This document shows, piece by piece, positions 46,767-54,600 of a DNA stretch of 64,000 bases. Both the position numbers and the translations under genes were made by a program. The DNA comes from Porphyrobacter sp. IPPAS B-1204. Its GTDB lineage: Bacteria > Pseudomonadota > Alphaproteobacteria > Sphingomonadales > Sphingomonadaceae. Where the stretch lies: positions 744,001 to 808,000 of the forward strand of contig RHGM01000001.1 in the NCBI GenBank assembly GCA_003724185.1, in the 5' to 3' direction. The notes beneath the pieces are model-generated. The model had not been told where the DNA came from, did not search any database, and saw only the letters and a program-made list of their open reading frames with translations. Position 1 is the first letter of the stretch. The number at the start of each line of letters is the position of its first letter.

Positions 46767-47242
46767 TCGGCGGCCTCCTGCCGGGCTTGCGGCCCATCCT
46801 GTTCGTGCAGCGGTGGCAGCAGCGCGGTGGTCGTGACCAGCTGCAATTGCTGCACGCCCCGGATCGCCCGCAAGGCATCGCAGAGCTGCTTCAGCCGCAC
46901 CGCCGGGCCTTGCACCAGCAGCACCTCAAGCGACTGGTCCTCCTCAAGGAAAACGTGCTGCGAGGAGATCACCTCCTTGAGATAATCCACCTGTGTTTCA
47001 GCCAGTTGCTGGCGGACCCTGCCACCGCCTCCAGCATAAACGATGGTCACCGTGCCCGCGAGGGTCTCGTCCGGCCGGGTCAGCGCCTCATGCTCGGCGA
47101 GCGCATGGCGGATCAGTTCGGCGATCAGCTGCGAGCGCGAGGGCAGGCCGCGTTCCTCCACCATCATGTCGAGCTGGCGAAACAGCTCGGCCGGCAGGCT
47201 CATGCTGAGACGTGCGAGGCGGGATGGTTCGGGGGAGGTCAT
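46763..47242 (-). CDS. NikR-like ribbon-helix-helix regulator with a degenerate nickel site
   Basis: The 159-residue protein has an N-terminal ribbon-helix-helix domain (RLSMSLPAELFRQLDMMVEE, LPSRSQLIAELIRHAL) and a C-terminal ACT-like domain as in NikR. Aligned on the spacing of the E. coli nickel ligands H76, H87, H89 and C95, the residues here are V85, H96, F98 and S104. Only one ligand is kept, so high-affinity nickel sensing is unlikely. It is encoded inside the guanidine/urea operon, and two identical dyads (upstream of this gene and upstream of the operon) are the probable operators. Effector unknown. Confidence 0.88.
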   Translation of the reverse strand: MTSPEPSRLARLSMSLPAELFRQLDMMVEERGLPSRSQLIAELIRHALAEHEALTRPDETLAGTVTIVYAGGGGRVRQQLAETQVDYLKEVISSQHVFLEEDQSLEVLLVQGPAVRLKQLCDALRAIRGVQQLQLVTTTALLPPLHEQDGPQARQEAAE

Positions 47243-47254
47243 GGGCGGATCATT

Positions 47255-48049
47255 TCAATTATTACCAACTGTGTCAATCGTAATACCATCGACGATCTCC
47301 GCCTCTTCCACCAGAGCGGTCGCAGCCTGCTTGCGGGTCAGTTCGAGGTCATAGACCACCCCTGCCCCGTAACGCTGCGGCGCGTGGGGATCGTGGCGGC
47401 GCTTGTCGAGCGTCAGCACCCGTGTCCCCAGCGAAAATGCCTCCTTGATATCGTGGGTTACCATGATGATCGTCAGCCCGTGTTCGCGCCACAGGCGGGT
47501 GATGAGGCCGTGCATATCGGCGCGGATGCCGGGATCGAGCGCGCCGAACGGCTCGTCCAGCAGCAGGATGCGTGGGCGTTTGATCAGCGCCTGCGCGATG
47601 GCGAGGCGCTGCTGCATCCCGCCCGACATCTGCGCCGGGTAAAGATGGCGCGAGTCTGCCAGACCGACCGATTCCAGCATCGCCTCGGCCTCGGCCACGG
47701 CGGCGCGGCGGGCGCTGCCGAACAGGCGCGCGGTGAAGGGCGAGGCCGAAAATTCCAGCCCTAACAGCGTGTTGTCCAGCACAGTTAAATGCGGAAACAC
47801 TGAATAGCGCTGGAACACCACCCCGCGATCCGGCCCGCATTCCGGCGGCAAAGGCGCGCCGTCGAGCGTGATCGTGCCACGCGTCGGCTTCTCCTGGCCC
47901 AACACGACCCGTAGCAGACTGCTTTTCCCCGCGCCCGATGGCCCGATGATCGAGACAAAGGAACCCTCTGCTATATCAAGAGAAATCCGTTCCAGAACGA
48001 CCTTCTCGCCATACTCGACCCAGAGGTTTTTCAGGCTCAGCAGGGCCAT
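47255..48049 (-). CDS. ABC transporter ATP-binding protein (nitrate/taurine/urea type)
   Basis: The 264-residue ATPase has Walker A IGPSGAGKSSLL, the Q-loop GVVFQRYSVFPH, the signature MSGGMQQRLAIAQAL, Walker B ILLLDEPFGALDP and the switch histidine in IMVTHDIKEAF. The class is that of the SsuB/TauB/NrtD importers. The ATG at 48049 overlaps the stop of the permease gene (TGATG); the longer open frame to 48628 lies inside the permease and is not used. The 3' end contains one of the two RHH dyads. Confidence 0.92.
   Translation of the reverse strand: MALLSLKNLWVEYGEKVVLERISLDIAEGSFVSIIGPSGAGKSSLLRVVLGQEKPTRGTITLDGAPLPPECGPDRGVVFQRYSVFPHLTVLDNTLLGLEFSASPFTARLFGSARRAAVAEAEAMLESVGLADSRHLYPAQMSGGMQQRLAIAQALIKRPRILLLDEPFGALDPGIRADMHGLITRLWREHGLTIIMVTHDIKEAFSLGTRVLTLDKRRHDPHAPQRYGAGVVYDLELTRKQAATALVEEAEIVDGITIDTVGNN
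47260..47285. promoter_or_regulatory. Dyad TATTAC-N14-GTAATA, proximal to the NikR-like gene
   Basis: TATTAC (47260-47265) and GTAATA (47280-47285) are perfect inverted half-sites with 14 bases between. The site lies in the last codons of the ATPase gene, 18-43 bases before the NikR-like start. The same half-sites and spacing occur at 50021-50046. The layout (short half-sites, wide spacer) is that of NikR-type operators. Confidence 0.65.
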
Positions 48050-48864
48050 CAGCGTGCGCCCAGATGGGCCCAGCCGAACAACCGGCGGCTGGCCTGTGAC
48101 AGGGCAAGGTCCATCACCACCGCCAGCACCGCGATCCACGCGACATAGGGCAGGATCACGTCCATCGCGAGGTAGCGGCGGACGAGGAAGATGCGGTATC
48201 CCAGCCCTACATCCGCCGCGATCGCCTCTGCGGAAATCAGGAACACCCATGCAGGGCCAAGCGAGAGGCGCAGCCCCTCGATCAGGCGAGGCATGGCTTG
48301 GGGCAGCGCCACGCGCAGCATGACGCCCCACGAATTCGCCCCCAAAGTCAGCGCCTTGATCACCTGTTCCCGCGGCAAGGCCGCAATATGCCCGGCGACA
48401 TCGCGGATCATGAACGGGGCGACCCCGACCACAATCAGCGCCACCTTGGCGGTCTCTCCCAATCCAAACACGATGAACAGGATCGGCAGCAGAGCGATGG
48501 GCGGGACCACGGCGATGGCGGTCACAAGGGGACCTAGCGTGGTCCTGACCGGGGGCAAGGCGCCGAGAACCAGTCCGACCAACAGCGCCGATGTTGTGGC
48601 GATGCCGAGGCCTGCACCAAGCCGCCACAGGCTTGCCAGCGTATCGGCCCAGAACAGATACTGGCCCGATAGCGGATCGGCCTCGAACAGCAGGCTCGCC
48701 ATAGCCGAAGCCATCGCTCCGGGAAGCGGCAGGATCTTGTCGGCCGGGTTATCGGCATGGCGCGCCGCAGCAGCGATGACATAGGCCAGCGCCAGCACCA
48801 GCAGCGGCAGCACACCCATCAGCAGGCCGCCGCGCCGGCCGGGGCTGGCGGTCACCCAGCGCAT
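48049..48864 (-). CDS. ABC transporter permease (guanidine/urea-carboxylase region)
   Basis: The 271-residue membrane protein has about six helices and the EAA-type cytoplasmic loop (ALTLGANSWGVMLRVALPQA, then MPRLIEGLRLSLGPAWVFLI). It belongs to the BPD-transport permeases of the SsuC/TauC class. It overlaps the ATPase gene by one base and lies four bases after the binding-protein gene, so the three form one importer. Confidence 0.92.
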   Translation of the reverse strand: MRWVTASPGRRGGLLMGVLPLLVLALAYVIAAAARHADNPADKILPLPGAMASAMASLLFEADPLSGQYLFWADTLASLWRLGAGLGIATTSALLVGLVLGALPPVRTTLGPLVTAIAVVPPIALLPILFIVFGLGETAKVALIVVGVAPFMIRDVAGHIAALPREQVIKALTLGANSWGVMLRVALPQAMPRLIEGLRLSLGPAWVFLISAEAIAADVGLGYRIFLVRRYLAMDVILPYVAWIAVLAVVMDLALSQASRRLFGWAHLGAR

Positions 48865-48868
48865 CGGG

Positions 48869-49957
48869 TCAGAGCGCCCCGTCGGCGGCGAGCTGCATAA
48901 AGGTGGGATCGAAGCGCAGCGTGATCGCGGCCTCGTCGCCCAGTGTCTTGCCGCCGGGGAAGCTCATCCCCACCGCATCGGCCGACCTTGCGCCCTGCCC
49001 GAACAGGCCTTGGGCAAAGCTGAAATCGCGCACGCGGGTCATGGTGGTGACCAGATCGGGCGAGGCCATTGCCGCCAGCGCCGCCTTGGGATCGGTGTAG
49101 AGGAAGGTCGTCGCCAGCTGCCCTTCGAACGCCGCCGCATCGGTCCCCGCCAGCTTCGCCATCGCCGCACGCGCCGCCGCGCCTTCCGCGTCCTGCCTCG
49201 CCATCAGCGCCATCGTCTCGTACCAGATCCCCGCCAGCGCCTTGCCCAGATTGGGATTGGCCGCCAGCACATTGGTATCGACCACCAGCAGATCGAGAAT
49301 CTCGCCCGGAATATCGGCCGAGGTGAACACCGCCTTCGTCCCCGCCACACCCTTCATTGTGGTGACCTGCGGGTTCCACGCCACCGCAGCGGTGACATCG
49401 GGCGAGGCAAAAGCGGCGGCAATATCGGCGTCCGAGGTGTTGACCGTTTTCACATCGGTCAGCTTGAACCCGTTCTTCTCCAGCGCACGGGCGAGGAGGT
49501 AGTGCGAAACGGACAGTTCGGCGAGGTACACCTGCCGCCCCTTGATGCCCGCCACCCCGTCAGCGCCCTTCACCAGCACCGCATCATTGCCGTTGGAATA
49601 ATCGCCGAGGATGATCGCCGAGGTATCCTTGCCCCCCGCCGCGGGGATGGTCAGCGCATCCATGTTGGCGACCGTCACCCCGTCAAGCTTGCCCGCGGTG
49701 TATTGGTTCACGCTCTCGATGTAGTCGTTGACCTGCACGAACTTGATAACGATGCCGTACTTGTCGCCCCACTTCTTCACGATCCCCGCCTGCTCGGCAT
49801 AGGGCCAGGGCATCCACCCGGCATAGATCGACCAGCCGATATTGAATTCGGTGCGCGGGGCGGCGGCCTCGTCCTCCCCGCCGGAGCAAGCCGTTACCGC
49901 CAAAGCGGCGACAGCGATCAGCAGAAAACGGATGGCGGCACGGGCCAAGTGGAGCAT
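48869..49957 (-). CDS. ABC transporter substrate-binding lipoprotein, urea-carboxylase region type
   Basis: The protein (362 residues) begins MLHLARAAIRFLLIAVAALA with a lipoprotein signal (VTACSGG), so it is anchored facing the periplasm. FNIGWSIYAGWMPWPYAEQA, VQVNDYIESVNQYTAGKLDG, VTVANMDALTIPAAGGKDTS and IILGDYSNGNDAV are typical of binding proteins encoded with urea-carboxylase-type clusters. The ligand is probably guanidine, urea or a related amine compound. It is the first gene of the operon; the ATG at 49957 lies 64 bases after the dyad at 50021-50046. Confidence 0.9.
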   Translation of the reverse strand: MLHLARAAIRFLLIAVAALAVTACSGGEDEAAAPRTEFNIGWSIYAGWMPWPYAEQAGIVKKWGDKYGIVIKFVQVNDYIESVNQYTAGKLDGVTVANMDALTIPAAGGKDTSAIILGDYSNGNDAVLVKGADGVAGIKGRQVYLAELSVSHYLLARALEKNGFKLTDVKTVNTSDADIAAAFASPDVTAAVAWNPQVTTMKGVAGTKAVFTSADIPGEILDLLVVDTNVLAANPNLGKALAGIWYETMALMARQDAEGAAARAAMAKLAGTDAAAFEGQLATTFLYTDPKAALAAMASPDLVTTMTRVRDFSFAQGLFGQGARSADAVGMSFPGGKTLGDEAAITLRFDPTFMQLAADGAL

Positions 49958-50020
49958 GATTCGTCCCCTATGTTGCGCCTGCGAACATCCGCGCCTTTGG
50001 GGCGTTTGTCCACCATGAAT

Positions 50021-50046
50021 TATTACGATTGATTGCAAACGTAATA
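50021..50046. promoter_or_regulatory. Dyad TATTAC-N14-GTAATA, at the head of the guanidine/urea operon
   Basis: TATTAC (50021-50026) and GTAATA (50041-50046) match the second dyad at 47260-47285 exactly in half-sites and spacing. On this copy the arms extend by one more matched base (TATTACG and CGTAATA). It lies in the divergent region between the binding-protein gene and the lipoprotein gene at 50131. No guanidine-I (ykkC) riboswitch signature was seen in the leader. Confidence 0.68.
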
Positions 50047-50130
50047 TGGGTGAGATTGCTGTCACGATGGCAGGCCATGCGCCCTCGCGGCGTTCCTCTC
50101 CTCCCCTGCCGCGCATGGAGGCAACACACC

Positions 50131-51099
50131 ATGATCCGCAAAGCCGCCGCCACTCTTGCCGCCACCGCCGCGCTTGTCGCCGCTTGCGAGCAAGCCCCGC
50201 CGCCCGATGATGCCACCGGCCCCGCGCCTGATCTGGTCGAGAACGCGCTGAAGGTGCCGGGCTTTGCCGATTTCCTTGCCGTGGACGGTGACACCGTATG
50301 GGTCACCAATGATGGGAGGGTGGAACAATGGTCGCCCGAAGGAAAGATCGCCAGCACAGCCGTTCCGCGGCCCTGCGGCACGATGGCGATCGCGGCAGGC
50401 TCGCTGTGGGTCGCCAATTGCCCCGGTGGCGAGGTGTGGCGCATCAATCTGAAAACCGCAGCCGTCGAAGCGAAGATCGCCACCGGTCTTGCCAATCCCA
50501 AGGGGGAAACGAACGTAGTTGCGGGCGCAGGCGCGGTGTGGGTGCCGAGCGATCCCGAAGGCAAGGTCGCCCGCATCGATCCAGCCACCAACGCGATCAC
50601 CGCCACTGTCAGCGTGGTGCCGGAAACGTGGTATCTCGCCTATGGTTTCGACGCGCTTTGGGCGGTCAGCAGCGAAGGCAAGCTGCTCCAGAAGATTGAC
50701 CCCGCCACCAACACAGTCACCGGCACAGCGGCGCTGGGCGATACGCCGGGCTTCCTGGCTGCGGGCGAAGGCGCGGTATGGGTGCAGGAACAGGGCGATG
50801 GCACTGTGGCCAAGGTCGATCCGGCGGCGCTTACCATCGCCGGGCGCACCAAGGTCGGCGACAACCTCAAATGGGGGGATATCGATGCTGCTGGCGGCGC
50901 GGTGTGGCTGCGCACGACCGATGATCAGACCATGGTGGTGATCGATCCCGCAACGCTGAAAATCCGCGCGCGGATGGGCGATGCGGTGGGCAGCGGCGCG
51001 CTGCGCTGGACGCCAAAGGGCGTGTGGACATCGGCCCATGACAACCAGACGCTATCGTGGTGGAGCGCGCCTGCACCCGCCGCCACGCCTGCACCCTGA
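50131..51099 (+). CDS. Lipoprotein with YVTN/NHL-like beta-propeller repeats
   Basis: The 322-residue protein starts MIRKAAATLAATAALVAACE, a lipoprotein signal. The rest is made of about six repeats of a blade pattern with GxxWV and IDPATN: DTVWVTNDGRVEQW, GSLWVANCPGGEVW, GAVWVPSDPEGKVARIDPAT, DALWAVSSEGKLLQKIDPAT and GAVWVQEQGDGTVAKVDP. Such propellers bind partners or small molecules in the periplasm. Activity is unknown. The divergent position across the RHH dyad suggests joint control with the guanidine/urea importer. Confidence 0.82.
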   Translation: MIRKAAATLAATAALVAACEQAPPPDDATGPAPDLVENALKVPGFADFLAVDGDTVWVTNDGRVEQWSPEGKIASTAVPRPCGTMAIAAGSLWVANCPGGEVWRINLKTAAVEAKIATGLANPKGETNVVAGAGAVWVPSDPEGKVARIDPATNAITATVSVVPETWYLAYGFDALWAVSSEGKLLQKIDPATNTVTGTAALGDTPGFLAAGEGAVWVQEQGDGTVAKVDPAALTIAGRTKVGDNLKWGDIDAAGGAVWLRTTDDQTMVVIDPATLKIRARMGDAVGSGALRWTPKGVWTSAHDNQTLSWWSAPAPAATPAP

Positions 51100-51100
51100 G

Positions 51101-51145
51101 ATAAAAAGAAGCGCGCGGGGCGGGTCGCAGAACCCCGCGCGCTTC
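51101..51145 (-). terminator. Intrinsic terminator between the propeller lipoprotein and TonB receptor genes
   Basis: GAAGCGCGCGGGG (51108-51120) and CCCCGCGCGCTTC (51133-51145) form a perfect 13-base stem with a 12-base loop. On the minus strand the stem is followed by TTTTTAT, so it should end the TonB receptor transcript. It may also slow transcripts arriving from the lipoprotein gene. Confidence 0.85.
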
Positions 51146-51183
51146 TCCCTCCAATGCCGTTCCGCCAATGACGGCGGCGCGGA

Positions 51184-53718
51184 TCAGAACTTGTAGCCGA
51201 ACTCCACGCCAAACCGCTGGCGCGCGCCGGGCGAGATGAACGATCCGCCGAATTCGACGGCGGTGATCACCTCGTTCAGATACTTTTCGTTGAACAGGTT
51301 TTCGGCAAAGGCAGTGATTGACCACTGCTCGCCCTCCAGCCCGATGCGCAGATCGACCACCCCGAAGGCGTCACGCTGCGAAACCGAGTAATCGGCATCG
51401 CCCACGACCGCCGGCAGCGCCAGCGCCGAACCCGGCAACAGCCCGCTGAACAGTGTCGGGTTGGTATCATCCTGCAGCGTGTGGAACCACGTCGGCCCGG
51501 TGATGCGGTAATCGGCGCGGGTGACGAAATCGACGCTGTTCGACACCGGCAGATCAAGCTGGGTGCCGAAGTTGAGCGTGTAATCGGCGGTGTAGGGTGA
51601 CTTGTTGCCTTCGGTCACCGGACGCGAGGCGTTTTCGATGATCTCGCTTTCGGTCACGTTGGCCGAACCGAACACAGTCCACCCGTCAAGGATTTCCGCG
51701 GTCAGGTTGAGTTCCGCACCATACAGCTCGACCTCGTCGATGTTCGACACCACGCGCAGCAGGCCAAAGCCGCCGACGAAGAATTCGAAGAACTGCATGT
51801 CTTCGACCTTGGTGTAGTAACCCGCCAGATCGAAGGTGATCGCGCCGCCCGCGAGCGAGCCCTTGACCCCCGCTTCGAAGGCGCTGGACACTTCCTTGCG
51901 GTACTGGTCGTCAATATCGACATTGGTGCCGATGAACTGGTTGAACGCGGAATCGACGATCGCTGCCGAACCCTGGTTGTTGAACCCGCCCGATTTGAAG
52001 CCGATCCCCCAGTTGCCGTACAGATTGACGTCGTCGCTCAGTTCGTAACGCAGCGAGATCTTGGGCTGGAACTGCTTGAAGGTTTCCGACTGCGGCGCAA
52101 GCGGCTGCACCACGCCGCCGGTCACCGTCTGACCCGGATTGATCGGCCCGCCGGTGATCGGATCGAACACGGTCGGAACGAGGCTTTCCACCCGGCGATC
52201 CTCGATATCGTAACGGCCCGCAACGCTGATGTTGAACCTGTCGCTGACGTCGGCATCGACCGCTGCGAACACCGCATAGACATCGGTCGTGAAGCCATCG
52301 TGGAACAGCTGCGTGGTCGGGTTATCGGTCCCCGGCGCGTTGTAAAGCTCGCGGATGATCCCGCGCCCGAGGTCCGCACCAAGGCTGACGCCCACCTCGC
52401 GGTTGATGTGGAGGTAATAGGCGCCGACCTGCCAGTTCACCGCGCCATCGCCATTGGAGGCAAGGCGGATTTCGCCGCTGATGTCTTCCTGCTTGCGGAT
52501 CTGGAACTGGGTGCCGTCACAAGTGGTCGGGCTGTAGGGGCCGAAGGTCGATCCGTTGACCGGATCGAAGATGAACGGCACCGGGTTGTTGCCGATGAAT
52601 GTCGGCTGGTTGAGCTCGAACCCGGTCAACGCCGCTGTGCTGGCAAAGCAGGCATTGGACGCCGCCACCGAAGCCGGCGTCGCGCCGGGGAAGGTGAAGC
52701 GCGCAAAATCGGCCGAGGTGCTGTCCGCCGTCAGTGACTGGTCGACATCGCTGTAAAGCACCCATGCGGTGAGGATCGCGCTTTCGAACTCATGCTCGAT
52801 CTTGGCGCTGGTTTCGAAGGTCACCTGATCATTGGTCGGGCGGATGTTCGAATAGAAGCCGAAGGGATGTTCGTTCACATCCTCGAAGAAGGCCGGGTTC
52901 ACAGCGGCGAAGTTGGGCAGGTGGAAGCTCGCATTGAAGTTGATCGACGCGCCGCGCAGATCGGCATAGCGGGCCTTCACATCGAGTTCGGTGTTGGGGC
53001 CAAGCTCAGCGACAAAGCGCGCGTCGATGCCGAACACTTCCTGATCGTCAATCGTCTTGGAATTGCCAAGGAAGCGGTTGCGGAAAAAGCCGTCGGTGGT
53101 CGAATAATTGGCCGACAGCACCAGCCCCGCCGTCTCGCCGATCGGGGTCGAGATAAAGCCGTTGGCAAGATAGGTGTTGTCCTGCGCCGCGCGCACGATC
53201 ACGCCGCCTTCCAGCGCATCGCCGGGCTTCAGCGTCTGCAGCACGATCGCGCCCGCCGCTGCGTTGCGGCCATAGAGCGCGCCTTGCGGGCCTTTGAGGA
53301 TTTCGACCTGCCGCAGCGTGCCCTGGTTCTGGTTGAGCTGCGCGGTGTTGGTCTTGAGGATCCCGTCCACCACCAGCGCGACCGAGCTTTCCGCGTCGCG
53401 CGCGCCGTTGATGCCGCGAATGTTGATCTGGGTGTCGCCCGCTTCGGCGGTGCCGGTAACGATGGTGACGCCCGGGGTCAGCTGGATGAAATCATCCGCG
53501 CGCTGCACCCCGGTCTTGGCCAGCGTTTCCGCCCCGAACACGGTAATCGCGGCGGGCACATCGGCGACGCTTTCCGACTGGCGGCGGGCGGTAACGATGA
53601 TGCCGCCTTCTTCCTCGGCAACGGGCTGATCGGCGGGTGCATCCTGCGCGAAGGCGGGCGCGGACATGGCAATGGCGCCAAGAGCCGCGCCAGAGGCAAG
53701 AACCAGTCGGACATTCAT
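51184..53718 (-). CDS. TonB-dependent outer-membrane receptor
   Basis: The 844-residue protein has a signal peptide ending AFAQ and then a TonB-box-like IIVTARRQSESVADVPAAIT. The plug domain has INIRGINGARDAESSVALVV, RQVEILKGPQGALYGRNAAA and IVLQT. A large beta-barrel ends in the aromatic FGVEFGYKF. It uses TonB energy to take a large or scarce compound across the outer membrane. It is the last gene of the left arm of the GntR-controlled island and is followed by a terminator. The substrate is presumably that of the island, not iron-siderophore by necessity. AGGAG lies nine bases before the ATG. Confidence 0.93.
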   Translation of the reverse strand: MNVRLVLASGAALGAIAMSAPAFAQDAPADQPVAEEEGGIIVTARRQSESVADVPAAITVFGAETLAKTGVQRADDFIQLTPGVTIVTGTAEAGDTQINIRGINGARDAESSVALVVDGILKTNTAQLNQNQGTLRQVEILKGPQGALYGRNAAAGAIVLQTLKPGDALEGGVIVRAAQDNTYLANGFISTPIGETAGLVLSANYSTTDGFFRNRFLGNSKTIDDQEVFGIDARFVAELGPNTELDVKARYADLRGASINFNASFHLPNFAAVNPAFFEDVNEHPFGFYSNIRPTNDQVTFETSAKIEHEFESAILTAWVLYSDVDQSLTADSTSADFARFTFPGATPASVAASNACFASTAALTGFELNQPTFIGNNPVPFIFDPVNGSTFGPYSPTTCDGTQFQIRKQEDISGEIRLASNGDGAVNWQVGAYYLHINREVGVSLGADLGRGIIRELYNAPGTDNPTTQLFHDGFTTDVYAVFAAVDADVSDRFNISVAGRYDIEDRRVESLVPTVFDPITGGPINPGQTVTGGVVQPLAPQSETFKQFQPKISLRYELSDDVNLYGNWGIGFKSGGFNNQGSAAIVDSAFNQFIGTNVDIDDQYRKEVSSAFEAGVKGSLAGGAITFDLAGYYTKVEDMQFFEFFVGGFGLLRVVSNIDEVELYGAELNLTAEILDGWTVFGSANVTESEIIENASRPVTEGNKSPYTADYTLNFGTQLDLPVSNSVDFVTRADYRITGPTWFHTLQDDTNPTLFSGLLPGSALALPAVVGDADYSVSQRDAFGVVDLRIGLEGEQWSITAFAENLFNEKYLNEVITAVEFGGSFISPGARQRFGVEFGYKF

Positions 53719-53758
53719 AGTGCGGCTCTCCTGAAAGGGATCGAGAGGGAAAAAGGGA

Positions 53759-54169
53759 TCAGACGAGGACGTTGGCCCCGCTCATGTAGACATAGACTTC
53801 CTGGAACTTCGGACCTTCCGGACCGGGGCGAAAACGCCAGAAATTGGTGTTGTTCAGCAGCGTCACCTGCCCTGCCGCATCGTGCAGTTCTGCGGTGAAG
53901 CAGGCCGTGATCCGGCCGTTGGCCTCGTCCACGGTGCAGGTGAAATCGCGGTGGATGATGGTTTCGTAGGCGCTGAAGAAATCTTCGAACATCCGGCGGA
54001 TTTCGGCCTTGCCCGCGTGGCGGGTGAAGGCGGTCTGGACGCAGAACAATGCGGTGTCGTGGAAACACGCCAGCGCGCCTTCCATGTCCTTGGCATCGAC
54101 GCGGGCGAAATACTTGTTCAGCGCGAAATCAATCAGTTCAGCGCGCGAAAGCGTGGGTTCGTACTGCAT
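53759..54169 (-). CDS. NTF2-like (SnoaL-type) protein, copy 2 of a tandem pair
   Basis: The 136-residue protein has the NTF2 cone pattern: LIDFALNKYFARVDAKDMEG, CFHDTALFCVQT, EIRRMFEDFFSAYETIIHRD and a final strand with FQEVYVYMSGANVLV. Family members are small hydrolases, isomerases or binding proteins. The end motif VYVYMSG is shared with the neighbouring copy, which shows common origin. It starts inside the neighbour's stop codon (TGATG), so the two may form a heterodimer. Function unknown. Confidence 0.85.
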   Translation of the reverse strand: MQYEPTLSRAELIDFALNKYFARVDAKDMEGALACFHDTALFCVQTAFTRHAGKAEIRRMFEDFFSAYETIIHRDFTCTVDEANGRITACFTAELHDAAGQVTLLNNTNFWRFRPGPEGPKFQEVYVYMSGANVLV

Positions 54170-54600
54170 CAGGCGTCCCCTTCCTTCAGCAGGTTGTCAC
54201 CCGACATGTAGACATAGACGCGGTGGAACAACCGGTCCTTGAGGTAGAAACGGTTGCAGTTTTCATACCGCAGTTCCTCACCCCCGTTGGGCGTGATCAG
54301 CACGGTGAACTGCGAACAGATCGCGTTGGTTTCAGGGTCTGCGGTGTGGACGAAATTGCCGTGCCAGATGCTTTCGAAATCGGCGAACAGCTTCACGAAC
54401 ATCGCCCGGATCGCCTCGCGCCCCTGATGGACGGTGTTGCTGGTCACTTCGGTCAGCACCGCATCCGGGGTGAAACAGTCGAGCACCTTGTCCATGTGCT
54501 TGTTATCGACCCCGTCGAAATACCGCTTTGTGACGATATCGACATAGACGGGATAGGGCAGCGACACCTGACCGGCGCCACCTTCTTGCCATTCGCTCAT
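54169..54600 (-). CDS. NTF2-like (SnoaL-type) protein, copy 1 of a tandem pair
   Basis: The 143-residue protein has YVDIVTKRYFDGVDNKHMDK, VLDCFTPDAVLTEVTS, AIRAMFVKLFADFESIWHGN and RLFHRVYVYMSGDNLLKEGD. It is a second NTF2-fold protein related to the next gene. It overlaps the racemase-like gene at its start and copy 2 at its end (both TGATG). The pair probably acts on the same compound as the island's enzymes; whether either is catalytic is unclear. Confidence 0.85.
   Translation of the reverse strand: MSEWQEGGAGQVSLPYPVYVDIVTKRYFDGVDNKHMDKVLDCFTPDAVLTEVTSNTVHQGREAIRAMFVKLFADFESIWHGNFVHTADPETNAICSQFTVLITPNGGEELRYENCNRFYLKDRLFHRVYVYMSGDNLLKEGDA

Noticed and set aside
46763..47242. Nickel-responsive NikR controlling urease or nickel uptake
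   Set aside because: Three of four nickel ligands are changed and no urease or nickel transporter gene lies nearby.
49958..50130. Guanidine-I (ykkC) riboswitch before the guanidine/urea operon
   Set aside because: I looked for the conserved ykkC core sequences by eye and saw none; only the RHH dyad stands out. A covariance-model search would be decisive.
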